Made by a program: the position numbers and the translations under genes
Notes under the pieces: model-generated
Database searches by the model: none
What the model saw: the letters and a program-made list of their open reading frames with translations, nothing else
What the model was told of the DNA's origin: nothing
DNA from: Cephalotus follicularis
Taxonomy: Eukaryota; Streptophyta; Magnoliopsida; Oxalidales; Cephalotaceae
Direction of reading: 5' to 3'
Assembly: GCA_001972305.1 (NCBI GenBank)
Contig: BDDD01005853.1
Location: forward strand, 1-64,000
Length of the DNA stretch: 64,000 nucleotides
In this document: positions 14,701-26,324 of the stretch, in pieces
Layout of the letters: the number at the start of each line of letters is the position of its first letter
Position numbering within the stretch: the stretch's first letter is position 1

Positions 14701-15183
14701 GTTTCCAATTGGTTTATCAATGCAAGAGTCAGATTGTGGAAGCCGATGGTGGAAGAAATGCACATGCTTGAAACATGGCAAGCTCAAATACCATCAAAAC
14801 CGGTGAGCCAATATGCTAACATGCCATCTGACAAACCTCCTTTGGCAAACTCACTTCCTGCAGGAAAATTGATTGCAACCCAATGGAGGCAGGAAGCTCA
14901 TGATGTCCAAACTAAACGTCCTAAAAACAATGCAGCCTGCATAAGTGAGCAGAATGAGGAACACAACATTAATGCATATCACAATCTTTTGTCAAGTAAT
15001 CACAAATTAGGCATCAGTGGAAGAAGCGGCGCCGTCTCTTTAGCATTGGGACTACACCAAAATAATGGAATTACACTGTTGCAGCCCTTCTCAATGACCA
15101 TAGCTCAACATTTCAACATTGAAAGAGATGGCGAGATGGATCCAAATGCTGGTTTTAAAGCTCGAAATCAGCATCTCGGATAG
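11755..15183 (+). CDS. BELL-class (BEL1-like) TALE homeodomain transcription factor, four exons
   Basis: Exons 11755-12258, 13940-14307, 14481-14541 and 14701-15183 join into 471 codons with all GT-AG borders and phases consistent; the 61-nt third exon is characteristic of BELL genes. Visible parts: GLSLSLS (61-67); a SKY-type box, [20 protein letters not shown] (101-120); a BELL domain (about 155-230, [19 protein letters not shown]); a TALE homeodomain (about 266-328) with the PYP three-residue extension at 291-293 and recognition helix [12 protein letters not shown]; and a C-terminal ZIBEL-like SLALGL. BELL proteins pair with KNOX homeodomain proteins through SKY/BELL to control meristem identity and organ boundaries. 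I cannot assign an Arabidopsis orthologue; the ATH1/BLH group is possible. The stop is followed by ordinary AT-rich 3' sequence. Confidence 0.93.
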
Positions 15184-15981
15184 GACTTAAAGGGGCATCT
15201 GCTGCATGATCATGCTGGCTGTTTTTTCTATTGCTTTGTTGTAATTGGATAGGGAGGATCCTATTAATCAACTTCAATCAACTTTGTGTAAGCAGGATTA
15301 TCTTTTGATTATATAGGTGGATTATAATTTAACCCATCTAGAGAAACTTAAACAGTAACAACATTAAACTTACCCAGCTGTCAGTACCATCCCAAGACAA
15401 AACTACTATGATGCTGCGTAAGGAGAAATTAACCACTACTTTTTGGAATTCAAATTCTAATGAAATTACACAAATAATAGTGATAAAATAGTCTGAAAAG
15501 ATTGAATCTCATTCTTTAAAATAAAAATCAATGATTAAAAATACTCGGCATCAATAAATTTTGGTTTCATCTTGGACAGAATACTCCACATTAGAAACAT
15601 GGATAAAATATTCTTTCTTTTATTATTTATTTGATTTAGTAAAACAATGTGGAGCATTTTCAGCTTTTAATTGTTAATCTAACCATATAATTATTCAAAT
15701 AATTCTAAAAAAATTGAAGGGATTATTAATTTGGGTCATGACACGACTCGAAAACTACACGAAATTAGTAAGTTTAAGTTTGACCTAAATGAATTTTAGG
15801 TAAATTTAGGATCGAAACGTTTAACAAGATTAATAAACGAATCATTTTAAAGTCAATTCACTTAACTTAAAATTGACTTATTAATTATATTTATTATCAA
15901 TCTGATTATATCCTTATTATAATTTATTAACAATAAAACATCATGTATGTTTAATTAACAATAAAAATAATAAAATAATTT
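15184..15981. other. Intergenic region between the BELL gene and element A
   Basis: AT-rich 3' flank of the BELL gene with no gene visible. It ends in AATTT, the presumed left target-site duplication of element A. Confidence 0.4.
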
Positions 15982-16842
15982 TGATATGGGGAAAATTGAA
16001 TTAAATAAAAAACAACACGTGTCATTCCCAAACACAGCCAGCTATCCAAGTGGTTCAACAGTTGGCAAACTGTAGGCAGAGGAAGCTTGTTAACTGACAA
16101 AACAATAACATAAGGAGAATTCCTCCTCGGCATAAGTGCCGAGGACCCATCCAGTGGTTGCAATGCAAAGATCACTCTCCTCGGCGTCAGGGCCGAGGAC
16201 ACCTTCTGAAGGACCAGTGTCGAGGACCACCTCGGCTACATAGCAGAAAACTATCCACTTCAAGCACAAGTCTGGAAAAACTCAAGACACTGAAGACCTT
16301 GGAGTAAGGGGCTGAATACCTCAGTAGCATCACTACGGCTCGCCTCCTCGGCAGCCCTGTTGCAGAGGATCCCCTCCTCATTTACGGAATGAGGCCATGG
16401 AGTTAGCATAATTTTCAGGGATCCATATCTTCCAAGTATAGAAGATAAGATAAGGATAACTACCAGCAAGGAAAGTGGAGATAAATCAGGTGGAGATAAG
16501 GGAAATCCCGAGATCCTCGGAATTTCCTTAGGGAATAGCTATCACCTCCGTTTTTCACGCTCAGGCCATTACAAACCAGACCTATAAATACAAGAATCAA
16601 ACACAAATCAAAGGTCAGCCATTTTTACATTGCAAAGAACCTTATATCCTCTGCACCTTATCTAACTTGAGCGTCGGAGTGTCCCCGGGAGAACAACCTC
16701 CTGGACCTTCCACCAGTTTGTTACTTTGTGCAGGAACCAGAGATCAACATCTTCCTCCCAGGCATCCTCTGCGAGTGTTTCTCTTAACAAATTAAAGTCC
16801 TCCACGTAGGATACTGTTGAGAGAAGGATTTCTGTATCAACA
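15982..16842 (+). repeat. 5' LTR of element A
   Basis: 861 nt, TG...CA ends. It has a G-box ACACGTGTC near its 5' end, two CCTCGG/CCGAGG hairpins (16125-16144 and 16179-16198) and a TATA box TATAAATA at 16583-16590, which sets the probable transcription start about 30 nt downstream (U3/R border). Confidence 0.9.
16583..16590 (+). promoter_or_regulatory. LTR promoter TATA box, element A
   Basis: TATAAATA within CCTATAAATACAAG. The same CTATAAATACAAG context recurs in the LTRs at 29404 and 48327, which supports it as the functional LTR promoter core. Confidence 0.7.
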
Positions 16843-16844
16843 GT

Positions 16845-16860
16845 TGGCACCGTCTGTGGG
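16845..16860 (+). other. Primer-binding site of element A
   Basis: TGGCACCGTCTGTGGG lies 2 nt after the LTR. Element B has TGGCGCCGTCTGTGGG at the matching place. The G-to-A change here sits in a former CpG and fits cytosine deamination. The first nine bases of the B form match the complement of plant Asp-tRNA 3' ends; the tRNA used is not certain. Confidence 0.7.
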
Positions 16861-16887
16861 AAACGCAACAAAAAGTCATCAACAACC

Positions 16888-19800
16888 ATGCCTCCGAGGA
16901 AGAACAATCTGGTTGGAGCCACCGGTAGCCAACAACAGGAGGTCACAGCTCCTCCACCAGAAGCCGTCCAAGCAGCGGCCCGAGAACAAGCTCCCGTTAC
17001 AGGGGAGCAACTCAATCAGCTCCTCTAAGGGATGGAGCGCATCACTGACCTGTTGGTCACCACGTTAGCCAACCAATAGTAGCCAGTCGGGCCCGCTCAT
17101 CAAGTGGTCCGAGGAGTTTCTGGTCCCCATAGGCCAAAGGTGGAGGTACGGCACCCACGAGGTGCCGGGCGAAACCCGTCGAGGAGAGATGAACTTCCCC
17201 TTAGACGGTCAGGGGACAACGTTCCCCTAGGAAGGGGGCCTGAGATCAATCCATCTCAGAGGGCAGAGTCCTCGGCCGCTAGGGATCACCCAAACGATCC
17301 CAGGAGAGCGCATCCCTAACACCAAGCCATGGATGTGGATCCTCGGCAGGAAGCCAGGGGAGGAGAGGAGGCACAAGTGCGTTCCAATGCCCCGCGCAGA
17401 GCTGGCACAGCGCGAGGAAGCAGGGTTGACCCCCCAGCCTCAGCAGTTGGAGGATCACGTGTTTCTAGCAGGGCTAGGAACATAGAGGATGTGGAGCAAG
17501 CAGTAGACAGAAGGCTTGCAGACTTGGAAAGGAGGTTCCGATGAGTGGAACAGCATAAGGGGCATCTGTCCGAGGTGCGAAATATTAGCGCTCACCCCTT
17601 CACGACCGAGATCATGGCAGAGCAAGTCCCCAGTGGGTTTCGATACCCAAGCCTTGACAAGTACGAGGGGTCCACGGACCCCATCCAGCATGTACGCTCT
17701 TACATTCAAGCAATGTGGATGTACCAGGCTTCGGATGCCATGCTGTGCCGAGGATTCTCAGCAACCTTGACTGGAGCTGCCCAGTCCTGGTATTTCACCC
17801 TGACGAGGAACTCAGTGAGGAGCTTCGATCAGTTTACGGAACTGTTCGTAACCAAGTTCCTCAACAGCACCACACAGAGAAGAAACTCTACCCACCTCAT
17901 CAGCGTGGTACAGGGTAAAGATGAGACGCTGAGAGATTACCTCACCAGGTTCAACAAGGAATCTCTCATTGTGAAAGACCTGGAGCCATCCTTTACACTG
18001 GCAGCCTTGAACAACGGGTTGAAAAGTAACTCATCTTTCACCTTCTCCCTGTTGAAGAAGCCGGCCAAGGACATGGCAGACCTGCTAAAGAGAGCGAAGA
18101 GATATGTCAACGCCGAGGAAGAGATGGCGGCCAGGAAGCAAAAGACCCCTTGGTCTGGCCATCAGGAGGAGAGACGAGAGCATTCACGAAATGCCCCAGA
18201 GAGGAGGGAGAAGAGGAAGGAGAGGTCAGACTTGTCCAAGGAAGACCTCAGACACAAACTCTCAAGACGCGAGGGTTCATCCAGGGGAGGGGCACCAATC
18301 CCATCTTACAACACTTTTGCCCCCCTCCTGGACACACGCACCAGAATACTTGCTGTGGAGTAAGATAAAGTCCCTTTCCAGTGGCCTGAGAAGCTGAGGA
18401 CCCCGGCAGAGAACAGGAATGTGGAGAAGTACTACCGGTACCATCGTGACCACGACCACGATACGAAGGAGTGCAGGCATTTGAAAAATCAGATTGAAGA
18501 CCTGATTAGAAAGGGACATTTGCGTAGGTACATAGATAGGGATGCTCCCCAAGGAAGGAGGGAGCACAGAAGAGAAGAGGCTCCTCGGCAACAAGAGGAG
18601 CAGCAGCAGCAGCAATAACCCAGAGGTGTCATCCACACCATCTCTGGGGGGGTCGCATCTGGGGGCGACCATAAAAATGCCAAGAAGGCCTATGGGAGAC
18701 AGTCCCTCGCTGTGCAACAAGTGCCTCACAGCAAAAGGCTCAAAACTGGAGGGGACGAGGAGGAGGTGATAACCTTCTCGGCGGCAGACTATGAGGGAGT
18801 ACGTCTTCCTCACGATGATCCAGTGGTGGTAACTCTTCTGGTGGAACTCTTCACCATGAAGAGAATCCTTATTGACAGTGGCAGCTCGGCCGACATCCTA
18901 TACAAACATGCATTTGATCAGCTGAGGATACCGACAGACCAGCTAAACCCCGTAAAGACCCCACTGGTTGGCTTCACAGGTGAGACGATCCATCCTCTGG
19001 GATCTATCAACCTGTCCGTGGTTGCAGACATGACCCCACGCCAGACTCAGGTAGAGATGACATTCCTAGTGGTGGACACACCCAGCCCTTACAACGCTAT
19101 AGTGGGGCGACCAGGTCTGAACTTGTTGGAGGCTATAGTGTCTACGAGACACTTATTGATGAAGTTTCCCACAAGGTTTGGCGTGGGGGAGGTCAGAGGA
19201 GACCAAGAGGTAGCAAGGCAATGCTACAAAACTGTCATCTCGGACAAGGGGAAGGGCAAGGTTCTCCCCATAGCAAATGTGGAGTTCAGAAGAGACTTGG
19301 AACCAGAGCGTCCACAGCCTATTGAGGATGTGCTCCAAGTGCCTATGGAAGAGGGCAACAGTGAAAAAGTGTTCCAAGTTGGCTCGCAACTTGGAGAGGC
19401 GGAGAAGGGGGGGTTAATAACATTCCTCCGAGAGAATAAAGATGTTTTTGCATGGTCAGCAGAGGAGGTCCCTGGGATCAACCTAGATGTAATGGTTCAC
19501 AAACTAAGAGTGGACCCAGCCAGACCCCCGACCAGACAAAAGAAGAGAAACTTTGCCCCAGAGAGGCAACAGGCGATAGCCGAGGAGGTGAGCAAGCTAT
19601 TGTAGACAGGGTTTATAAGGGAGGTACACTACTCAGATTGGCTGGCTAACCCGGTGTTAGTCAAAAAAGCCAATGGCAAATGGAGGATGTGCATAGACTT
19701 CATAGACCTCAACAAAGCTTGCCAAAATGATCATTTTCCTCTCCCAAAGATAGACCAACTGGTAGATGCAACCTCGGGGTACATAATATTAAGCTTCTTG

Positions 19801-22545
19801 GATGCTTACTCGGGATATAATCAAATCCCCATGTACAAGCCTGATGAGAACAAGACAGTGTTCATAACAGACCGAGGAATGTACTGTTACAAGGTTATGC
19901 CCTTTGGCTTGAAGAATGCAGGGGCCACCTACCAGCGCCTGGTGAACAAGATTTTCGAGCCTCAGATTGGGAAGAATACGGAGGTGTACATAGACGATAT
20001 GCTCGTCAAAACCCCAGCCAGGAGCCCCCACATAAAAGACTTGAAAGAGACGTTTGAAGTGCTGAGGAGGTATAATATGAAACTCAATCCTTCCAAGTGC
20101 ACATTTGGGGTCACCTCGGAAAAGTTCCTCGGATTCATGCTCTCTAGCAGAGGTATAGAGGCCAACCCAGAGAAGATCTCGGCCATTCAAAGCATGAGGC
20201 CACCTCAAACCATCAGGGACGTCCAAAGGTTAAATGGAAAGATTGCGGCCCTGAGTAGGTTTGTGTCAAAGTCAGTAGAGAAGTGCCTCACTTTCTTCAA
20301 AATACTCAGAGATCCCAAGGGATTCTCGTGGTCCGACAACTGTCAAGCAGCCTTCGACATGTTGAATGAGTACCTGGTTTCCCCTCCTCTGATTTCGAAG
20401 CCTAAGGATGGGGAGGACTTGTACTTGTACCTTGCGGCTACCCCGGGCGCAGTGAGTGCAGTGCTAGTCAGAGAAGAGGAAAAAGTTCAGAAGCCAGTAT
20501 ACTACGTAAGCAAGACCCTGAATGATGCTGAGGGGAGGTACCCAGAGGTGGAGAAGTATGCCTATGCTTTGATCATCTCGGCCAGAAAATTGAGGCCATA
20601 TTTTCAATCCCATACAATCAAGGTTCTGACTGACAAACCACTCAAGCAAGTTCTTGCTAAACCTGACACCTCGGGCAGGTTAATTAAGTGGTCAGTCGAA
20701 CTAGGCGAGTATGATGTGAAGTTCGAAGCCAGACCAGCAATCAAATCACAGGTACTTGCCGACTTTGTTGGAGATAATACACCTACGGAGTGTATGGAGG
20801 AGAACCCTTCCGAGAGTGAGAAAGGAATGTGGAAGTTATCAGTTGATGGATCCTCATGCCTTACAGGCAGTGGGGCATGGTTAGTGTTGATAAGCCCAGA
20901 TGGTTGGACGTTAGAGTACGCTCTGAGGTTCAAGTTTAAAGCCACAAATAACGAGGCTGAGTGGGATACTCTGATAGCTGGACTAACAATCGCAAAGCAC
21001 TTGGAGGTACAAATGATAGAAGCCTCTAGTGATTCTCAGCTAGTGGTTGGTTTGGCAAATGGGGAGTATGAGGTCAGAGAAGACCTTATGGTAAAATACT
21101 TATCCCATTTTCAGGGCATGAAGTCAGCATTCGAAGTTTTAAGAATTGTGAAGGTACCCAGGGCAGAAAACGTCCGAGCGGACCAATTATCAAAACTAGC
21201 CACTGCAGAGGAGTTGGAGAAAAATCAAACCGTGCTGGTAGACTACCTGGATCGTCCGACCATCTCTGAAGCAGATGTAATGGACATAGATGTGCCACAT
21301 GAGCCAAATTGGATGACTCCCTTTATTAATTGGCTGAGGAACGGGATCCTGCCCGAGGACCCCGTGGAGGCGAGGAAGCTGGTCTACAGAGCAAACAGAT
21401 TCCAGTTCCGAGATGGGATCCTCTACAAAAAATCTTTCTCATTCCCTTGGCTGAGGTGTTTGAACCCCTCAGAGGCCGATTACGCTCTAAGGGAGGTTCA
21501 TGAAGGAATTTGTGGTAATCACAATGGGGGCAGGACACTGTCTCACAAGCTGTTGAGGCAAGACTACTACTGGCCGACTATGCATCAAGATACTATTAAC
21601 CTAGTGAGGAAATGTGATAAGTGCTAGAGGAACGCTAATATAAGCAGAAAGCCTTCTCAACCTCTGACATCTATTACAGCCCCATGGCCCTTCGCACAAT
21701 GGGGAATGGACTTCGTTGGACCATTACCTATGGCAACAGGTCAGAGGAAGTTTCTCATTATAGCGGTTGATTACTTCACTAAGTGGGTGGAAGCAGAATC
21801 ACTGGCTACAATTACCGAGAAGAACACGGAGAGTTTCGTGTGGAAATCAATCATCTGTAGATTTGGAGTTCCGAGGACAATCGTCTCAGACAATGGTAAG
21901 CAGTTTGATTGTCAAGCCTTCCGTGATTTTTGCAAGGAATGGAGGATAGAGCATAGGCTTGCCTCATTAGCCTACCCTCAAAGTAATGGTCAAGCCGAGG
22001 TGATCAACAGAGAAATCATCTCAGGCTTGAATAAGCGCCTAGAAGACAGCAAAGGAAGATGGACATAGGAGCTACCAAGCGTACTATAGGCATATAGAAC
22101 CACTCCTCGGACCACAACTGGTGAGTCCCCATACAGCCTTTGTTTTGGAACTGAAGCCTTGATACCGGTGGAGATTGGAATACAATCACCAAGAGTTGTA
22201 CACTTTACTGAAGACAACAATGAAGAAGGACTGAGGTGCCTCCTCGACCTAGTGATAGAACTCAGAGACAAAGCTGCAATCAGGGTTGCAGCCTACCAGC
22301 AGAGGGTAAGCCGTTACTATAACAAAATGGTAAGCCCAATACCACTAAGACAAGGAGATCTAGTCCTACGCAACTCAGCCGTTGCAAATCCTACCGGTAC
22401 CAGAGGAAAGCTAGCCCCTGCCTGGGAAGGGCCATACAAAATCAAAAGGGTCCTCCGCCCAGGAACATTCAAACTAGAAACTTTGGGGGGTAGGGAGATT
22501 GCCAGAGCTTGAAATGCCGAGCATCTGAGGAAGTATTATCAATAA
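16888..22545 (+). pseudogene. gag-pol polyprotein of element A, interrupted by twelve stops
   Basis: One frame of 1,885 codons runs from MPPRKNN to the final TAA at 22543 with no net frameshift. Domain order: gag (core about 17600-18110), a His/Cys-rich segment near 18430-18500, protease with the DSG active site (IDSGSSADILY near 18870), RT (YIDDMLVK near 19990), RNase H (about 20400-20760), a second archaeal-type RNase H (about 20820-21210), integrase zinc finger (HEGICGNH ... CDKC, about 21500-21627) and DDE core to about 22020. Stops are at 17026, 17077, 17080, 17317, 17542, 18361, 18616, 19603, 21625, 22066, 22087 and 22510. Compared with element B, eleven fit C-to-T or G-to-A change; 22066 (GAG to TAG) does not. 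It cannot make a complete protein. Confidence 0.9.
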
Positions 22546-23724
22546 TTGTAAGATATTTTCAATGAAGGTTGAATTTTTTAAGATTTGTTCAAGATTTGTG
22601 TTCAACATTATAGTTCCAAGTTTGCAAGGGACCGGAGGTCCAATGTTCATGTCCTCAAACCTCTGAACAGCCACCGATCAGCTCCCTCAATTTTACGATA
22701 AGCATCTCGGACCATGCACCCAAGGGGGCACCTAGATATCCAAAGCTTCCTAAGTCTTACGAAGGCTAACTCTCAAAAGGAAAACCAACACAAGCCGAGG
22801 TCTCAAACAGACCAAAGTGACAGGCATTCAAGAAAGCATCCAAGGATGCATCCACAAAAGCCTCCTTACGAGGAGCACACAAAATCCTCCTTACGAGGAG
22901 CACACAAAATCCTCCTTACGAGGAGCATACAGAAGCCTCCTTCTGAGGAGCATACGAAAACTCCTTCCAAGGAGCACACCTAAAAACTTCCAAGGAAGCA
23001 CTAAGACTCCTAAGGGAGCAAACGCTGGTCGACAACACCATAGGAACTTGTCCAACCAGACCTAAAGTCGTGACTTGAAAGGCGAATCCATGGGAACTCA
23101 CAACGATCAAGCTCGTTGGACTGAGCACTTTAATACAAGTGTCCCTAGGTGGACTGAAAGCTCAGCTGACCTGTCCTAAAACCTAATAGGTCAGACGATA
23201 CTCTCCTCGGCAAACCCATAGGAACTTGTCTGAGCAGACCAAGAACTCAACCTATGAGTACAAAAATTTGTGAAGACTAAAATTACTTAAGCCCTTTTGG
23301 AGTAAGGGGTCCTACGAGGACTGTCAAACTTAAGTGATCTCGTCTACGAAGAGTTAGTGATTTGGGCTAAGTTAAAATTCCTAAGGGAATTGCCAGTACA
23401 TGCATACACACAAAGCCCCAGCACACAACACAAGGGACCAGAGGAAGGCATAGTCCAAGAATACAAGAGGTTTTTAGTTACTATTCTTGATAAGTTACTT
23501 TAAGTTCTTTTGGAGGAGTGTCTACTTCTACGAGAAGTCAGAGGTCTCAAGGAACAAAATCCCTAAGGGGATTGTAAACATACATGCCAAGTGCAAACAC
23601 ATCAAGTTCACAATGCAAAAAGTAAAGAGAAAAGCAGAGAAGGCAAAAAGTTATCTTTATTCACATATTGAAGATTACAAGTACAAGAAAAGGAAACTTT
23701 TTACAAGGCAAAAAAGGAAAAACG
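22546..23724. other. Non-coding spacer of element A between pol and the antisense gene
   Basis: No gene on either strand. It contains the hairpin array at 22861-22985 and runs of AAGTCTTAC/CTAAGGG-type sequence. It would be the 3' UTR region of both convergent transcripts. The matching region in element B is 54284-55583. Confidence 0.6.
22861..22985. repeat. Tandem 25-bp hairpin array of element A
   Basis: Five units of 25 nt. The first two are identical, the third has small changes, and units four and five are diverged. Each carries CTCCT-N4-AGGAG, a five-base-pair stem with a four-base loop. Related units occur at the same place in element B (54601-54697). Confidence 0.8.
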
Positions 23725-26102
23725 CTAGTCTACAAAAACCAAGGGAGGAGCGTCAGTAGAGGTTTCATCCTCAGGAGGGGGAGGAACAAAGGGCCCAGCT
23801 TGAGGAGGTTGGGGAGCGATAAGATCTGAAGAGAGAGTCAGAGAAGCCAAGGCCGACACGGGATCAGGAGGAGGAACGGCTTCAGACGCAGGCAGGACTT
23901 CCCCTTCCTCTACCTCGACCCCAAGGCCAGCACCACCTTCCAAGGCTTCCTCGGCCTTCAGCTCCTCGACTTCGTATCCATCAGGATAGTAGTCGAAAGC
24001 CTTAGCAGCTGAGCAGTAGGCGACCTCGTCCAGTGGAACCTCTAGATGCAAAGTCTTCACCTAGTTCTTGCAGGTGTAGAATCCCCGACGATAGTACTCG
24101 GCGGATTCCTTGAAGACCTCATCTCCAAAGGCCTCAGAAGCTTTGAAGTCCTCCACGGAGGCTTCCATCAAGCTGTGGAACTCGTCCGATGACTGAAATT
24201 TCGCAAGGGCGTCCTCCGCTGCCTTGGCCTTCGACTCCTCATGTTTCTTGACAGACTCCTCATGCTTCTTTTGCAGAGTCTGGTACTGAGTGCAGACCTT
24301 GGAAAGCTCCTTTTTCATTTGATCCTTCTCCAGCACAGCTCTGTTCCTTTCCTCCACGGCAGAATCCTGAGCCTTGAGTACCTCCTCAAGTTGAGCTTTG
24401 GCTACCCGAGAAGTCTCCATTTCCACCATTAGCTCCTCCCTTGCCTTGTCGTACCTCTCCAAAACGATCGAGAAGTTCTCGACCAAGAGGTGATGATTAT
24501 TTAGAGCCTGCAAAGAAGACAAGATTAAGAACAGAAAACACATAAGAATGTAAAGCACGCAGTCAGAGGATCACCCTTTACCTCAAACTGGCTCCGCAGA
24601 GAATTATGGACTAAGTCCTTGTTGGACCAATCCTTCCTCTCATTCAGCTCATCTGGGAAGAGGCAGAGAGCACTGAGGGCGAACGGCACCCCTTGCATGT
24701 CCAGGCTGAAGGAGCCCTTTCCAACCCCCTCTAGCTCTTCAATCATCCTTTCCACGTCCCAAGGAGGAGGTAGGACGATGGGGACGTCTGAGGTACGGCC
24801 GAGGATAGAGTCCAACTCGGTCTCGGTGATAAGTCTCCCCTTCTTGCTTGGGGGACGAGGAGGACCGTCAGAGGAACGCCCTCCAGCAGGACGTTTGGCC
24901 CCTTTCCCCTTGGCCGCAGCTACAGCTTTCTTCATCTGTTTGGCCCCCTCAGCGGCGGCCTTTGCTCTCTGCCTAGCCCCCTTAGCAACAGCTTTTTCCT
25001 TCTGTCTGGCTACCTCCTCGGCAGCCTTCTGCTTGTCTGCCGTTGCAGAGGAAGGCTTGGTGACCTTGGTGGCATTGAAGAGAGCGTCGAATCCTCGACG
25101 AGAAGACATTGCTGCATAAACAGATGTTAAGAAAGTTAGTAGCCTAAAATTTAACCACAAGACAACAGAAGTATGAAGACAAGAAAGACGGAGGAGACGA
25201 AAGCTTATACAGTTTTCCCCCATATCTTGGGGCATGGAGTAATCCGGGGATCCCTCATCCCTTGAGGCTTCCTCGACCTCGGCCGAATGTGATCCTTGGA
25301 TGGGAACTACACTTAGCCCAACTCGGAGCAGACGCTCCTCGACCACGACAGAGTTCACCTCCTCGGGCTCCAGGTGTATGAGTTTGTCAAAGTCTAGGTT
25401 CTCGGCCGCTATAAATAAGGGTCTCCTGTTGAGACGTTTAGTTTCCAAGGAATCACACCAGACATGAGGAGTGAACCCCTCGAAGTTTTTTATGAGGAAG
25501 TACATCTTCCTCCAGTTTTTGATGGATTGGGTACGTTTGAAAAGAAGCTTTTTTATGCCAGGACGTGACTTAAAGAAATAGCCACGTTTTCCTGGCGAGG
25601 AAGAGATGACATGGAAATGTTTGAACAATTCCACTGTGGCGGTCACCTCGGACTCCAGACACCTAACTAGGAAACCTATAATGAAACTCCAAGATTGGGG
25701 TTGGAGAAGAGAAGGATGGAGATTGAACGTTTCCAAGACTGAGAGGGCAAAAGAGGGTACTGGGACCCTCAGACCATGGGAGAGGGCACCCTCGAAGATA
25801 GCAAAGAGGCCCTCTCTACTCTCTGTGACCATCCGAGGATCCGAGGGGAGACTAAATCTCAACCCAGCAGGGAAATTATATTTGCAAGAGAGTGCAAGCA
25901 CCTCCTTGCGAGTAAGAGTACTGACACCAAAGTAATCAGGGGCAGAGGTGTCAGCCTCAGTGACGGGAACAGTGGTTTCACCCACCACGGCCCCCAGGCT
26001 ACCCTCGGAGGGAAGGGGACTCTCGGCGGTGGGAATCACCATAGCCAGGGGTTCGACCTCTAAGGGAGGAGAAACCCTAGCAGTTTGTTTGGTTCTAGCC
26101 AT
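23725..26102 (-). CDS. Antisense gene of element A: gypsy-type transposon-domain protein with histone H3-like N-terminus
   Basis: Proposed exons on the minus strand: 26102-25211, 25111-24582 and 24507-23725, with GT-AG introns at the same positions as in element B. The reading frame (about 735 codons) is broken by one TAG at 24061-24063 (probably from TGG), leaving about 60% of the third exon before the stop. N-terminal part: a domain like Pfam Transposase_28 (putative gypsy-type transposon; motifs GLRVPVPSFALSVL and SIKNWRKMYFLI). Middle: Lys/Arg/Ala-rich segments (KGKGAKRPAGG) that could be nuclear localisation signals. Third exon: a Glu/Lys-rich coiled coil. It starts MARTKQTAR, identical over eight residues to the processed histone H3 tail; element B does not share this. 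A TATA box lies 214 nt upstream. Function unknown; Tat-group elements are known to carry extra antisense ORFs. Confidence 0.72.
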
Positions 26103-26315
26103 AGGTGGACAAAAGAAAGAGAAGAAGAGGACAAAGAAGACGCAAGACTCAACTTAGAGTAGCAAAGAACAAGCAGCTTACCCAGAAACTTGTATGAAGA
26201 CTGGCTGGAAGATGAAGATTGAAGGTTGAAGACTGAAGAAACTGGAGATCTCAAGAGCTTTGAGTATTGGAAAGGAGTTAGGAGGCGTAAAAGATTGGCT
26301 TAGTGATGGAGGGAT

Positions 26316-26324
26316 CTTTTTATA
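26316..26324 (-). promoter_or_regulatory. TATA box of the element A antisense gene
   Basis: On the minus strand TATAAAAAG lies 214 nt before the antisense ATG. Element B has TATAAAAG at the matching place, 200 nt before its ATG. A splice-donor-like GTAAGC at 26176-26181 is also matched in B. Confidence 0.6.

Noticed and set aside
18277..18813. 178-codon minus-strand ORF with Leu/Cys runs
   Set aside because: It is the shadow of the Gln/Glu-rich end of gag on the other strand (CAG repeats read backwards).
19789..20226. Minus-strand ORF opposite RT of element A
   Set aside because: Same-region shadow of the conserved RT frame; no domain of its own.
22861..22985. CRISPR-like array
   Set aside because: The units are contiguous without unique spacers and lie inside a plant retrotransposon.
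23487..23759. 90-codon Lys-rich plus-strand ORF
   Set aside because: Lies in the non-coding spacer of element A, is not matched in element B and has simple Lys/Arg composition.
24619..25119. Plus-strand ORF of 166 codons
   Set aside because: Shadow of exon 2 of the antisense gene of element A.
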